Shown: positions 44,078 through 53,351 of the stretch, one piece after another
How the letters are laid out: every line of letters begins with the position of its first letter
How positions within the stretch are numbered: the first letter of the stretch is position 1
Source of the DNA: Lentzea tibetensis
Lineage (GTDB): Bacteria > Actinomycetota > Actinomycetes > Mycobacteriales > Pseudonocardiaceae
Length of the DNA stretch: 64,000 bases
Reading direction: 5' to 3'
Assembly (NCBI RefSeq): GCF_007845675.1
Contig: NZ_VOBR01000019.1
Coordinates: 106,845 to 170,844 of the forward strand
The notes under the pieces: model-generated
What the model saw: only the letters and a program-made list of their open reading frames with translations
Told to the model about the DNA's origin: nothing
The model's database searches: none
Translations under genes and position numbers: made by a program

Positions 44078-45202
44078 ATGAGGAAGCGCAAGATCGTCAA
44101 GCTGGCGATCACCTCCGTGCTCGTGCTGCTCCTGCTGGTCACAGCGGGTCTGGGAGCGGTCGGCTGGTACTACAGCGGCGAGCTGCTCGAACCGGAGGAA
44201 GTGGTCAAGCGCTACCCCGAGACGGCGCTCGGAACCGACGGCAAGAACGTGGTGCTCGCTGAGTCCAAGCTCACTGCGCTGCGCGGCACCTTCGGCGTCG
44301 TGTGGGACAACGGCACCGCCAAGGTCGGCGACGTCGCGAAGGTCGCCAACGGGAAGGTCCAGCGCCCGCTGCTGGAGGGCTCGGCGCCGCCGGACGGCAC
44401 GAAGGTCCGCATCGAGACCGACGTCTACGAGGGCGACCCGAAGACGTCGCTCGGCCTCGACTACACCGAGGTGCAGGTGCCGACCGAGCTGGGTGACGCG
44501 CCCGCGTGGCTGGTGCGCGGCACCGCGCCGACCTGGGTCATCACCGTGCACGGCAGGGGCGCGTCCAGGGAGGAGGCGCTGCGGGTAGTGCCGCAGCTGC
44601 ACGAGGCGGGCCTGTCGGTCCTGTCCATCACCTACCGCAACGACGTGGGCGCGCCGAAGTCGCCGGACGGGCTGTACCACCTGGGTGACACGGAGTGGCG
44701 CGACGTCGAGTCCGCGATCCGGTACGCGCAGGGCGAGGGCGCGGCCAAGGTGATCCTCTACGGCTGGTCGATGGGCGGCGCGATCGTCGGCCAGACGCTC
44801 ACCAGGTCGTCGCTGGCCACCGCGGTCTCCGGGGTCGTGCTCGACTCCCCCGTCACGAACTGGTCGAAGACGCTCGACCTCCAGGCCGAGAACCGCGGCG
44901 TGCCGACGTTCCTCACGCCGGTCGCCGAGCTGGTGTCCGGCTGGCGGACGGGTATCGATTTCGACAGGTTCGACCTGCTCGAGCAGCCGCCCGCGATCAA
45001 ACCGCCGACGCTGCTGATCCACGGCAGCGCGGACGGCACGGTGCCCGCGCAGGCCTCGCGCGACCTCGCGGTGGCGGCGGGGCGGCTGAGCTGGCCGATC
45101 CAGTACGTCGAGATCCCCGGCGCCGACCACACTTCGGGATGGAACGTCGCGACCGACACCTACAAGAGCGCACTCGGTGACTTCCTCACCAGGACGAATT
45201 AG
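44078..45202 (+). CDS. Membrane-anchored alpha/beta hydrolase
   Basis: The 374-residue protein begins with a TM/signal anchor (LAITSVLVLLLLVTAGLGAVGWYY), then a long linker and a hydrolase domain with VHGRGA (oxyanion), GWSMGG (nucleophile Ser), acid in HGSADGTVP and His in PGADHTSGW. The active site would face outside. It resembles DUF1749/alpha-beta hydrolase family members often called BAAT- or dienelactone-like; the substrate is unknown. It is divergent from the desaturase gene. Confidence 0.85.
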   Translation: MRKRKIVKLAITSVLVLLLLVTAGLGAVGWYYSGELLEPEEVVKRYPETALGTDGKNVVLAESKLTALRGTFGVVWDNGTAKVGDVAKVANGKVQRPLLEGSAPPDGTKVRIETDVYEGDPKTSLGLDYTEVQVPTELGDAPAWLVRGTAPTWVITVHGRGASREEALRVVPQLHEAGLSVLSITYRNDVGAPKSPDGLYHLGDTEWRDVESAIRYAQGEGAAKVILYGWSMGGAIVGQTLTRSSLATAVSGVVLDSPVTNWSKTLDLQAENRGVPTFLTPVAELVSGWRTGIDFDRFDLLEQPPAIKPPTLLIHGSADGTVPAQASRDLAVAAGRLSWPIQYVEIPGADHTSGWNVATDTYKSALGDFLTRTN

Positions 45203-45204
45203 CT

Positions 45205-45228
45205 CACCGTCGTGATCTGACTACGGTG
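45205..45228 (+). terminator. Weak hairpin after the hydrolase gene
   Basis: CACCGT and ACGGTG enclose 12 nt just after the hydrolase stop. The stem is short, so this is a possible terminator only. Confidence 0.35.
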
Positions 45229-45317
45229 CGAACAGCCGCCAGTTGAGTGGTCGTGCGACACGTTGACCATTACTCATGACAACATGTGTGACGCACGGGC
45301 GAGGACCCCTCGCCCGT

Positions 45318-45388
45318 TCCGCCATGGTGTAAAGGCAGCACCTCGGATTTTGGTTCCGATGGTCCAGGTTCGAATCCTGGTGGCGGAG
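45318..45388 (+). tRNA. tRNA-Gln(UUG)
   Basis: The 71-nt sequence folds into a cloverleaf: acceptor TCCGCCA/TGGCGGA, anticodon stem TCGGA/TCCGA with loop TTTTGGT (anticodon TTG), T arm CCAGG-TTCGAAT-CCTGG and discriminator G. The 3' CCA is not encoded. Position next to glmU matches the tRNA-Gln of other actinobacteria. Confidence 0.95.
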
Positions 45389-45423
45389 CAGGAAGACTGC
45401 ATTGATCTCCGTCTTGGGGAGGT

Positions 45424-47100
45424 GTGACGCTGCCCGAGGAAGCGGTCGACGAGCAGGGCAACGTGGGCCACCGGTTGCACGAGATGTCCGACGCGTGGCT
45501 GGTGGGTCGCGCGAACGAACTCGTCGCCGTGGCCCAGAGCAGCCATCTCCAGGACCAGCTGGAGGCCACCGCCGAAGTCGACGACATCCTCGAGGAAGCG
45601 CAGGGCCGCGGTGAGCCGCGGATCGTCGCGCAGCTGCTCAGAGCGGCCGCGATCGTCCGGCTCGTCACCCCCGGCCTGGTCGACCTGGCCGACCCGCAGC
45701 TCGACGAGCTGCTCACCCACACCCGCCGCCACGGCCTGCTCGTGCTGGAGGCCGACGCGCGGGCGTTGCGCGGCCGCCGGTTCCTGCTCGGCAACGCGGA
45801 GGACAAGGCGTTGACCGAGGTCGCGGCCGGTCTCGCGATGCTGGACGAGGACCTCGCGCCGGACCCGGTGATCGACAAGCGCACGTGGGACCAGATGCTC
45901 GCGTCCGCGCTGCAGAACATGAGCCTCGTGCTCACCCAGCTCGGCGTCTACGAGCTGGCGGACGACGTGCTGGCCCGCGCGCACAACGCGCTGTGGGAGA
46001 GCGGCCAGCCGCACCAGATCTTCGTGCACCTGCTCAACCGCACCCGGCTCACGATCGGGTGGGGTTTGCGCCTGGAGCGGGTCAACGAGCACGAGAAGGC
46101 GCAGGGCCAGTTCGACACCGCCGCCGGGCTCGCCGAGGCGGCCGAGGTGCCGTTCCGGCAGTCGCTGCACCCCGGCAGGCGCGACCTGACCGCGGCCGAG
46201 CAGGTGCCGATCCTGGGCGCCGCGCGGGCGCTGGCCGGCCCGTCCGGCGACCACCTCGACCGGCTGTGGTCGTTGCGCGGGCTGTCGATGTACGCCCGCG
46301 AGCTGATCATCGTGGCGATCGCGCTGGCCAGGTGCCTGGTCGTGGACAACCGCCAGGACGACGCCCTCAAGGTCCTCTCGGACACCCGGACGCAGATGGA
46401 GCACGACACGTCCGAGCCGACGCTGCTGCTCTCCCTGGAACGCGAGTACGCGCAGCTGTCCGGTGCGCACACGACCAGCGCGCTGCAGGCGTACAACCGG
46501 GCGCTGGAGAACGAGCTGTGGCAGATGCGCGAGTCGCGCGTCGCCACCCTGAACACCCGCCGCGAGCACGAGCGGCTGACGCGGGCGCACGGCGCCATCG
46601 CGCAGCAGGCCATGCAGGACCCGCTGACCGGACTGCCGAACCGGCGGGCGCTCGACGAGAAGATGGCCGAGCTCATCACCGGCCAGACCTACCCGCTGTC
46701 GATCGCGCTGGTGGATCTCGACGGGTTCAAGGGCGTGAACGACAAGTACTCGCACGCCGAGGGTGACGATGTGCTCAGGGTGATTGCGAGCACACTTCGC
46801 CAGGCGTTGCGGGGTGACGACATGGTCGCCAGGTACGGCGGCGACGAGTTCGTCGTACTCCTTCCGGGTGCTCCTCTGTCGGCTGCCGAGGCGGCGCTCG
46901 GCAGGGCCGTGGATGCCGTGGCGCACCTGCCTCTGGACCTCTCACGTGGGGTGACGCTGTCCGTCGGCGTGATCTCGTTGCGACCGCGCGAAACCTCGAA
47001 CCAAGCCCTGTCCAGGGCCGACTCGGCGATGTACGTGGCGAAGCGCCAGGGCGGCTGCCAGGTCGCCGCTGTGGCGGGAGACGCCGCCGAAGAGGCTTAG
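45424..47100 (+). CDS. Diguanylate cyclase (GGDEF) with N-terminal helical repeats
   Basis: The 558-residue protein probably makes cyclic di-GMP. About 380 N-terminal residues are helical and TPR-like (ADDVLARAHNALWESGQ), followed by a coiled segment and a GGDEF domain with DPLTGLPNRRAL, active-site GGDEF (472-476) and an inhibitory I-site RGDD (463-466) exactly five residues upstream. No TM segment is visible, so a cytoplasmic sensor is inferred. The start GTG 45424 is weakly supported (GGGGAGG lies very close). It follows the tRNA gene. Confidence 0.87.
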   Translation: MTLPEEAVDEQGNVGHRLHEMSDAWLVGRANELVAVAQSSHLQDQLEATAEVDDILEEAQGRGEPRIVAQLLRAAAIVRLVTPGLVDLADPQLDELLTHTRRHGLLVLEADARALRGRRFLLGNAEDKALTEVAAGLAMLDEDLAPDPVIDKRTWDQMLASALQNMSLVLTQLGVYELADDVLARAHNALWESGQPHQIFVHLLNRTRLTIGWGLRLERVNEHEKAQGQFDTAAGLAEAAEVPFRQSLHPGRRDLTAAEQVPILGAARALAGPSGDHLDRLWSLRGLSMYARELIIVAIALARCLVVDNRQDDALKVLSDTRTQMEHDTSEPTLLLSLEREYAQLSGAHTTSALQAYNRALENELWQMRESRVATLNTRREHERLTRAHGAIAQQAMQDPLTGLPNRRALDEKMAELITGQTYPLSIALVDLDGFKGVNDKYSHAEGDDVLRVIASTLRQALRGDDMVARYGGDEFVVLLPGAPLSAAEAALGRAVDAVAHLPLDLSRGVTLSVGVISLRPRETSNQALSRADSAMYVAKRQGGCQVAAVAGDAAEEA

Positions 47101-47145
47101 TCTGGTCGTCGCACGTCGACAACCAGCCTGTTAGGGAGAGCATTG

Positions 47146-48615
47146 ATGCTCGAGGGCGGAGTCAGCACGATCGTCTTGGCGGCGGGTGAGGGAACCCGCA
47201 TGCGCTCGACGACACCGAAGGTGCTGCACCGGATCGCCGGACGAACGTTGGTGGAACACGCGGTTCGCGCCGCGGCGGGCACCGACCCCGATCACCTGGC
47301 CGTCGTGGTCGGGCACGGGCGCGAGGCGGTGACAGCGCACCTCGACGAGCTGGCGCTGGCACTCGGCCGCAAGGTCACGACAGCCGTGCAGGAGCAGCAG
47401 AACGGCACCGGTCACGCGGTGGGCTGCGGTCTCGCCGAGCTGCCGTCGGACCTGGGCGGGACGGTGCTGGTCACCTACGGCGACGTCCCCATGCTCGACA
47501 CCACGACCCTGCGCGCGCTGCTCGCCGAGCACTCGGAGCAGGGCAACGCGGTGACCGTGCTGACCGCCGTGCTGGAGAACCCGACCGGCTACGGCCGGAT
47601 CGTGCGCTCCGCCGAGGGCGCGGTGCTGCGGATCGTGGAGCAGAAGGACGCTTCTGCCGAAGAGCAGGCCATCACCGAGATCAACTCGGGCGTCTACGCG
47701 TTCGACGCGGCGGTGCTGCGCGACGGCCTGTCCCGGCTGTCGACCGACAACGCGCAGGGCGAGCTGTACCTGACCGACGTGCTCGGCATCGCGAACGCCG
47801 ACGGCCGCCGCGTGGGCGCGCTGGTCGCGTCCGACCGCTGGGTCACCGAGGGCATCAACGACCGCGTGCAGCTGGCCGCCGTCGGCGCCGAGCTCAACCG
47901 GCGCATCGTCGACGGCTGGATGCGTTCGGGCGTCACGTTCGTCGACCCCACCTCGGCGTGGATCGACGCGGACGTCCAGCTCGGCCAGGACGTCCTAGTG
48001 GAGCCGAACGTGCAGCTCCGCGCGGGCACGACGATCGGCGCGAACGCCACGGTCGGCCCGGACACGACGCTGTCGGGCGTGACCGTCGGTGCCGGCGCGA
48101 AGGTCGTCCGCACGCACGGCAGCGACTCGGTGATCGGGGAGGGCGCCTCGGTCGGCCCGTTCGCGTACCTGCGGCCCGGCACCAACCTCGGCGCGAAGGG
48201 CAAGATCGGCACCTTCGTCGAGGTCAAGAACTCGGAGATCGGCGCGGGCAGCAAGGTGCCGCACCTCTCCTACATCGGCGACGCGACCATCGGTGAGCAG
48301 TCGAACATCGGTGCCGCGAGCGTCACGGTCAACTACGACGGCGTGAAGAAGCACCGCACCGTCATCGGCGACCACTGCCGCACCGGCTCGGACAACATGT
48401 TCGTGGCTCCGGTGACGGTCGGCGACGGCGTCTACACGGGCGCGGGCACGGTCGTGCGCCGCAACATCCCGCCGGGTGCACTGGCGGTCTCCGGCGGTCC
48501 GCAGCGCAACTTCGACGACTGGGTCATCTCCCGCAGGCCCGGCTCCGCCGCGGCTCAGGCGGCAGAAGCGGCCAAGGCGCAGCAGAATGCCGAGACAACA
48601 GAGGAAGGTCGCTGA
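47146..48615 (+). CDS. glmU: Bifunctional UDP-N-acetylglucosamine pyrophosphorylase/glucosamine-1-phosphate N-acetyltransferase
   Basis: This 489-residue enzyme makes UDP-GlcNAc for peptidoglycan. The N-terminal uridyltransferase domain has LAAGEGTRMRS and TPKVLH with GTGHAV; the C-terminal left-handed beta-helix has hexapeptide repeats, ASVTVNYDG and KHRTVIGDH for acetyl transfer. ATG 47146 has AGGGAGAG 5 nt upstream. The gene precedes prs with a 2-nt gap. A Lys/Ala-rich tail of about 30 residues is typical for actinobacteria. Confidence 0.97.
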   Translation: MLEGGVSTIVLAAGEGTRMRSTTPKVLHRIAGRTLVEHAVRAAAGTDPDHLAVVVGHGREAVTAHLDELALALGRKVTTAVQEQQNGTGHAVGCGLAELPSDLGGTVLVTYGDVPMLDTTTLRALLAEHSEQGNAVTVLTAVLENPTGYGRIVRSAEGAVLRIVEQKDASAEEQAITEINSGVYAFDAAVLRDGLSRLSTDNAQGELYLTDVLGIANADGRRVGALVASDRWVTEGINDRVQLAAVGAELNRRIVDGWMRSGVTFVDPTSAWIDADVQLGQDVLVEPNVQLRAGTTIGANATVGPDTTLSGVTVGAGAKVVRTHGSDSVIGEGASVGPFAYLRPGTNLGAKGKIGTFVEVKNSEIGAGSKVPHLSYIGDATIGEQSNIGAASVTVNYDGVKKHRTVIGDHCRTGSDNMFVAPVTVGDGVYTGAGTVVRRNIPPGALAVSGGPQRNFDDWVISRRPGSAAAQAAEAAKAQQNAETTEEGR

Positions 48616-48617
48616 CC

Positions 48618-49604
48618 GTGGTGAACCCGATGATGGCCGGCACACCCAAGAAGAACCTGATGCTGTTCGGGGGCCGTGCTTACCCCGAGCTGACCGAAGA
48701 GGTCGCCAAGCACCTCAACGTGACGGTGACCCCGCAGTCGGCGTACGACTTCGCCAACGGCGAGATCTTCGTCCGCTTCGAGGAGTCGGTCCGCGGCTGC
48801 GACGCCTTCGTGATCCAGTCGCACACGGCGCCCATCAACCAGTGGCTGATGGAACAGCTGATCATGGTCGACGCGCTGAAGCGGGCCTCCGCCAAGCGGA
48901 TCACCGTGATCATGCCGTACTACCCGTACGGCAGGCAGGACAAGAAGCACCGCGGCCGCGAGCCGATCAGCGCCCGCCTGGTGGCGGACCTGTTCAAGAC
49001 CGCAGGTGCGGACCGCCTCGTGTCCGTCGACCTGCACACCGCGCAGATCCAGGGCTTCTTCGACGGCCCGGTCGACCACCTGTGGGCGATGCCGCTGCTG
49101 GCCGACCACATCCGCGACAAGTACGCGGACCGCGACATCACCGTCGTCTCCCCCGACTCTGGCCGCACCAAGCTGGCCGAGAAGTGGGCGGACACGCTGG
49201 GCGGCGCGCCCATCGCGTTCATCCACAAGACCCGCGACCCGCTGCGTCCCAACGAGGTCGTGTCGAACCGCGTGGTCGGCAACGTGAAGGACCGGCTCTG
49301 CATCGTGATCGACGACATGGTCGACACGGGCGGCACCATCGCCGGTGCGGTCAAGCAGCTGCTGGACGAGGGCGCGTCGGACGTGGTCATCGCCGCCACG
49401 CACGGCATCCTGTCCGGCCCGGCGACCGAGCGCCTCGAGAACTCCGGCGCCCGTGAGGTCGTGTTCACCGACACGCTGCCCATCCCCTCGGAGAAGCGCT
49501 CCCCGAAGATGACCGTCCTCTCGATCGCGCCGCTGCTCGCGCGCGTGATCCAGGAGGTCTTCGAGGACGGGTCCGTCACCTCGCTGTTCGACGGCAACGC
49601 CTGA
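48618..49604 (+). CDS. prs: Ribose-phosphate pyrophosphokinase
   Basis: The enzyme makes PRPP from ribose 5-phosphate and ATP for nucleotide, His and Trp synthesis. The 328-residue protein has FANGEIFVRFEESVRG, the flexible-loop GRQDKKHRGREPIS region with HRG, VSVDLHTAQIQGFFD and the PRPP-binding CIVIDDMVDTGGTI. GTG 48618 is 2 nt after the glmU stop. It ends before a strong terminator, so glmU-prs form the operon. Confidence 0.97.
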   Translation: MVNPMMAGTPKKNLMLFGGRAYPELTEEVAKHLNVTVTPQSAYDFANGEIFVRFEESVRGCDAFVIQSHTAPINQWLMEQLIMVDALKRASAKRITVIMPYYPYGRQDKKHRGREPISARLVADLFKTAGADRLVSVDLHTAQIQGFFDGPVDHLWAMPLLADHIRDKYADRDITVVSPDSGRTKLAEKWADTLGGAPIAFIHKTRDPLRPNEVVSNRVVGNVKDRLCIVIDDMVDTGGTIAGAVKQLLDEGASDVVIAATHGILSGPATERLENSGAREVVFTDTLPIPSEKRSPKMTVLSIAPLLARVIQEVFEDGSVTSLFDGNA

Positions 49605-49616
49605 CGTTCGTTCGCA

Positions 49617-49651
49617 GAGAGCCGCTCCGATCACCGGTCGGGGCGGCTCTC
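49617..49651 (+). terminator. Terminator of glmU-prs
   Basis: A 14-bp stem with one wobble (49617-49630 with 49638-49651) and a 7-nt loop follows the prs stop by 13 nt. Confidence 0.8.
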
Positions 49652-49719
49652 CCGCGTTGACCGTGTTCGCCCTGCTCAGGCGGGCGGGAACCCCCTGTTT
49701 TCGTTCGGGTACCCCCCGA

Positions 49720-49749
49720 TTGGTGTTGGCCTGAGGGGAGGCCTACACT
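49720..49749 (+). promoter_or_regulatory. Promoter of rplY
   Basis: TTGGTG (49720-49725) and TACACT (49744-49749) are spaced by 18 nt. Transcription would start near 49756, giving a leader of about 165 nt before the rplY GTG. Confidence 0.55.
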
Positions 49750-49755
49750 GGTCGG

Positions 49756-49921
49756 GTTGCCTCGGCGAGGGCGAGCATCACGCTCGGCGTGATCGACGCG
49801 GCGGCTTGATGCCGCGCGTGTTCTACGTTCCGCGCTGCTCGCCGCCGCAGCCACCCGCAGCTGAAGAATCTTGTGCTTCCCGCCCGACGTACAAGGCCAG
49901 ACCTGTAAGGAGAGCCCCACC
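49756..49921 (+). promoter_or_regulatory. Long structured 5' leader of rplY
   Basis: The leader contains a perfect hairpin ATCACGC-TCG-GCGTGAT (49777-49793) and a second GCGGC-TTGAT-GCCGC (49801-49815). The ribosome-binding site AAGGAGAG follows near 49907. Such length and structure suggest translational feedback by L25 or another ribosomal protein; no known motif is recognised. Confidence 0.45.
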
Positions 49922-50524
49922 GTGTCCGAGGTCCGTCTCGCCGCTGAGCAGCGCACCGAATTCGGCAAGGGCGCAGCCCGCCGTACCCGTCGCGCCGGCA
50001 AGATCCCCGCGGTGCTCTACGGCCACGGTTCCGACCCGAAGCACCTGGCCCTGCCGGCGCTCGAGTTCGCCCGTGTCGTCCGCGAGCACGGTCACAACGC
50101 AGTCCTCACCCTCGCCATCGGTGGCGAGAACGAGCTTGCGCTGACCAAGACCGTCACCACCCACCCCCTCAAGAACTACATCGAGCACGTCGACCTCCTC
50201 CTCGTCCAGCGGGGCGAGAAGGTCACCGTCGACATCCCCGTCGTCGTCACCGGCGAGGCTCAGTCGGGCACCCTGGTCAACCAGGAGGTCATGACGGTCT
50301 CCGTCGACGCCGAGGCGCTCCACATCCCCGACCAGATCGAGGTCTCGATCGACGGTGCCGCTCCCGGCACCCAGATCCACGCCTCCGACCTGACGCTGCC
50401 GTCCGGCGTCACGCTCGCCGTCGACGGCGACGCGCTGATCGTGGCCGTCAACGACGCCCCGACCGCCGCGCAGCTCGAGGGCGAGGAGACCACCTCCGAG
50501 GCTCCGGCCGACGACGAGAGCTGA
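49922..50524 (+). CDS. rplY: 50S ribosomal protein L25/general stress protein Ctc
   Basis: The 200-residue protein binds 5S rRNA. It has the L25 N-terminal domain (EQRTEFGKGAARRTRRAGKIPAVLYG) and a C-terminal Ctc/TL5-like domain (VTVDIPVVVTGEA, LHIPDQIEVSI) with an acidic tail of 30 residues. GTG 49922 follows AAGGAGAG by 7 nt. A strong terminator comes after the stop. Confidence 0.95.
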   Translation: MSEVRLAAEQRTEFGKGAARRTRRAGKIPAVLYGHGSDPKHLALPALEFARVVREHGHNAVLTLAIGGENELALTKTVTTHPLKNYIEHVDLLLVQRGEKVTVDIPVVVTGEAQSGTLVNQEVMTVSVDAEALHIPDQIEVSIDGAAPGTQIHASDLTLPSGVTLAVDGDALIVAVNDAPTAAQLEGEETTSEAPADDES

Positions 50525-50547
50525 GCCCATCACGTCGGGCAGGTCTG

Positions 50548-50586
50548 ACGGCTCGCCACCCCCGGACTCCGGGGGTGGCGAGCCGT
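50548..50586 (+). terminator. Terminator of rplY
   Basis: A perfect 18-bp stem (50548-50565 with 50569-50586) with a 3-nt loop ACT follows the rplY stop. Confidence 0.88.
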
Positions 50587-50603
50587 TCCTTCGTCCGACG
50601 CAG

Positions 50604-51086
50604 GTGCGCACAGCCACCTTCCGCACCGTCCGCAAGGGCTACTCCCCGGACCAGGTGCACCAGGTGCTGCACATCGCGGCGGACGCCCTCGCCGGGCGGA
50701 TCAAGTTCCACCCGGACCACGTGCGCACCGCCGTGTTCAAGGTCGTGCCGAACGGCTACGACCAGAAGCAGGTGGACGAGTTACTGGCGCTGCTGGAGCA
50801 CCAGCTGCGCAACGGGATCGTCCCCCCGACGGGCATCGAGACCGGCGAGAAGCTGCTCGCCGTGAAGATCCCCCGCGGGGCGAACGGATACGATCGCGGT
50901 GAAGTCGACGCCTTCCTCGCCCGCGCCGCGGCCAATCTGGACGGCCGGGGCAAGATGACCGCGAACGAGGTCAGGAACTCCCGGTTCAGCACCACGTCCG
51001 GCCTGATGAACCGCGGGTACCAGGTGCGGGCCGTCGATGCGTTGCTGGACGACATCGAGCAGGAGTTGCGGTTCCGTGGACGATGA
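50604..51086 (+). CDS. DivIVA-repeat protein, four repeats
   Basis: The 160-residue protein is a tandem array of four DivIVA-like units of about 40 residues with the core GYxxxxVDxLL/F ([49 protein letters not shown]). This is the domain that targets Wag31/DivIVA to curved membranes. The long coiled coil of true DivIVA is absent. It ends RFRGR, like the larger paralogue at 53352. The stop overlaps the pth start by 11 nt. It is known as a DivIVA-domain repeat family; its function is not established. Confidence 0.8.
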   Translation: MRTATFRTVRKGYSPDQVHQVLHIAADALAGRIKFHPDHVRTAVFKVVPNGYDQKQVDELLALLEHQLRNGIVPPTGIETGEKLLAVKIPRGANGYDRGEVDAFLARAAANLDGRGKMTANEVRNSRFSTTSGLMNRGYQVRAVDALLDDIEQELRFRGR

Positions 51087-51645
51087 GCTGGCCCTCGTTG
51101 TCGGGCTGGGCAATCCGGGTCCCAGGTACGAAGGCAACCGCCACAACATCGGCTTCCTCGTGCTCGACGAGCTCGCCGGCCGGGTCGGCGGAAAGTTCAA
51201 GGCGCACAAGGCGGGCGCCGAGATCCTCGAGGGCAGGCTCGCAGGCAAGCGGGTCGTGCTCGCCAAGCCGCGCAGCTTCATGAACCTGTCCGGCGGCCCC
51301 GTCGCGGGCGCCATGAAGTTCTTCAAGATCGAGCCGGCCAGCGTGATCGTGGTCCACGACGAGCTGGACCTGCCGTTCGCCACGATCCGGATGAAGCTCG
51401 GCGGCGGCGACAACGGCCACAACGGACTCCGCTCCATCACGAAGTCGTTGGGCACCAAGGACTACCTGCGCGTCCGCTTCGGCGTCGACCGCCCGCCGGG
51501 CCGCATGGACCCGGCGGACTACGTCCTCAAGGACTTCTCCACCGTCGAGCGCAAGCAGCTCGCCTTGGAGATCGACACCGCCGCCGACGCGGTGGAGGCG
51601 TTGCTCGCCTACGGGCTGGAAGCCGCGCAGAACAAGTTCCACTAG
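51076..51645 (+). CDS. pth: Peptidyl-tRNA hydrolase
   Basis: The 189-residue enzyme recycles peptidyl-tRNA. It has [18 protein letters not shown] with catalytic His23, [11 protein letters not shown] and [20 protein letters not shown] with the conserved Asp, plus [11 protein letters not shown] 51076 lies inside the end of the DivIVA-repeat gene (11-nt overlap). The stop overlaps that of the convergent acyl-AMP ligase gene by 4 nt. Confidence 0.96.
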   Translation: MDDELALVVGLGNPGPRYEGNRHNIGFLVLDELAGRVGGKFKAHKAGAEILEGRLAGKRVVLAKPRSFMNLSGGPVAGAMKFFKIEPASVIVVHDELDLPFATIRMKLGGGDNGHNGLRSITKSLGTKDYLRVRFGVDRPPGRMDPADYVLKDFSTVERKQLALEIDTAADAVEALLAYGLEAAQNKFH

Positions 51646-53252
51646 ACGAGCGCGGCGGCCGCCGAACGGCGAAGCTTGCCCGACGGCGTCTTCGGCAACG
51701 TGCCCGGCGGCTGGACGACGACCGCGAACGGCCGCAGTCCCACGGCGTCCACGACGCGCGCGGCGATCTGCTTCGTCAGGTCGCGCACGGCGTCCTCGTC
51801 GTCCGCGAGGCGCGACTCCACGACGACGGCGAAGCGTTCGCGCTGCGTCCCGGCGTCGAGCCGCACGGCGACGGCGTTGCCCGCGCGCACGCCCTCGACG
51901 GAGCACGCGGCGCGTTCGACGTCGGTCGGGTAGATGTTGCGGCCGCCCATGATGATCACGTCCTTGCGGCGTCCGCAGACGACGACCTGACCGTCCACGA
52001 CGTAACCGATGTCGCCGGTGTTGAGCCAGCCGTCGGCGTCCTGGGTCGCGAGCGGGCCGTCGACGGTCAGGTAGCCGGGTGTGACGGCCGCGCCGCGCAC
52101 CCTCAGTTCGCCGACCTCGCGTTCACCGAGCAGCTTGCCGTCGTCGTCCACCACCTCGACCTCCAGGCCCGGCAGCGGCGGTCCCAGCAGCGGGAACGCA
52201 CGTCCCTCCGGCGACGGCACGGCCCGGTGCTCGGTTTCGAGCGCGTCGGCGTCCACGACGTCGACGGTCAGCCCGGTGAACAGCGGCGCGAACGCGACGC
52301 CGAGCGTGGCCTCAGCCATGCCGTAGGCGGCGAGGATCGACTCAGGCCGCAGCCCGAACCGGGCGCCCGCGTCGGTGAACAGCTTCACGGCGGCCGGGTC
52401 GATGGGCTCCGCGCCGTTCAGCGCGAGCCGCATCGTGGACAGGTCGAACGTGTCCGTCGAGCTGGCCAGGCGGCGGGCGACGATCGCGTAGGCGAAGTTC
52501 GGCGCCGCGGTGATCGTGCCCTTGTGCCGGGTGATGAGGTCCGCCCACAGCGTCGGGCGGGACAGGAAGTCGACCGGGGTGACCTTGACCAGTTCGAGCC
52601 CGAACAGCATCGGCACGGTGAGGAAGCCCACCATGCCCATGTCGTGGAAGAGCGGCAGCCACGACACCATCACGTCGTGCTCCGGGTCGAGGCCCGCGGC
52701 GACCCTCATGCCCAGGGCGTTCGACATGAGGTTTCCGTGTGTGATGCGCACGGCTTTCGGATCCGCGGTCGATCCACTGGTGAGCTGGAGCAGAGCCGTG
52801 GCATCCTCGGAGACAGGGACAGGTTCGGCGATCGGTTCGCCGTCGAGGTCGTCGATCTTGCGGTAGGCGATGCCGTGCTCGTCCAGCACGCCCGCGAGTG
52901 CGTCGAACGGGCGGCCGAGCAGCACGAGCGTCGAGCCGATCATCGACAGCACCTTGAGCGTGTCCTCGGCCCATTCGGCGAGGTCAGTGCGCGCGGTCGG
53001 CTGGTGGAGCATGGTGACGCTGCCACCGCGCAACCACGCGGCCTGGACGGCGGGTGCGATCGAAGCGGGCTCACCGGCGAGCACGGCGATGGCGGTTCCG
53101 GCAGGTACGTCGAGCGCGCCGGCGACGCGTTTGGCGTGCTCGTGCACCTCGCTCCAGGTCCTGCGGACGGGGGCGGCGGGCTCGCCCGTCGTGATACCCC
53201 GGTCGCGACCACTGGTGGCGGTCGCCAGCATCATGTCCACGAACTGACTCAT
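51642..53252 (-). CDS. Fatty acyl-AMP ligase/long-chain acyl-CoA synthetase-like protein
   Basis: The 536-residue adenylate-forming enzyme has the AMP-binding motif [28 protein letters not shown], and the [12 protein letters not shown] region and [14 protein letters not shown] typical of FAAL-type ligases, plus the C-terminal [16 protein letters not shown] and the lysine in [11 protein letters not shown]. It activates fatty acids as acyl-AMP for transfer to CoA or a carrier protein. It occupies the pks16 position of mycobacteria beside pth. No carrier protein is adjacent. ATG 53252 is used. Confidence 0.87.
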   Translation of the reverse strand: MSQFVDMMLATATSGRDRGITTGEPAAPVRRTWSEVHEHAKRVAGALDVPAGTAIAVLAGEPASIAPAVQAAWLRGGSVTMLHQPTARTDLAEWAEDTLKVLSMIGSTLVLLGRPFDALAGVLDEHGIAYRKIDDLDGEPIAEPVPVSEDATALLQLTSGSTADPKAVRITHGNLMSNALGMRVAAGLDPEHDVMVSWLPLFHDMGMVGFLTVPMLFGLELVKVTPVDFLSRPTLWADLITRHKGTITAAPNFAYAIVARRLASSTDTFDLSTMRLALNGAEPIDPAAVKLFTDAGARFGLRPESILAAYGMAEATLGVAFAPLFTGLTVDVVDADALETEHRAVPSPEGRAFPLLGPPLPGLEVEVVDDDGKLLGEREVGELRVRGAAVTPGYLTVDGPLATQDADGWLNTGDIGYVVDGQVVVCGRRKDVIIMGGRNIYPTDVERAACSVEGVRAGNAVAVRLDAGTQRERFAVVVESRLADDEDAVRDLTKQIAARVVDAVGLRPFAVVVQPPGTLPKTPSGKLRRSAAAALV

Positions 53253-53351
53253 GTTCACGGAGCCTAGTGGCGAGTGTTGCTCCGTCAGGGCGAAACACCT
53301 CGCCACCGAGCACGCGATACTCCCCGTAACAGGGGCACGAGGAGGTCATTG

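Noticed and set aside
45274-46926. A minus-strand frame of 550 codons antisense to the GGDEF gene and covering tRNA-Gln
   Set aside because: It would read through the tRNA gene and has no family signal; the GGDEF frame is intact.
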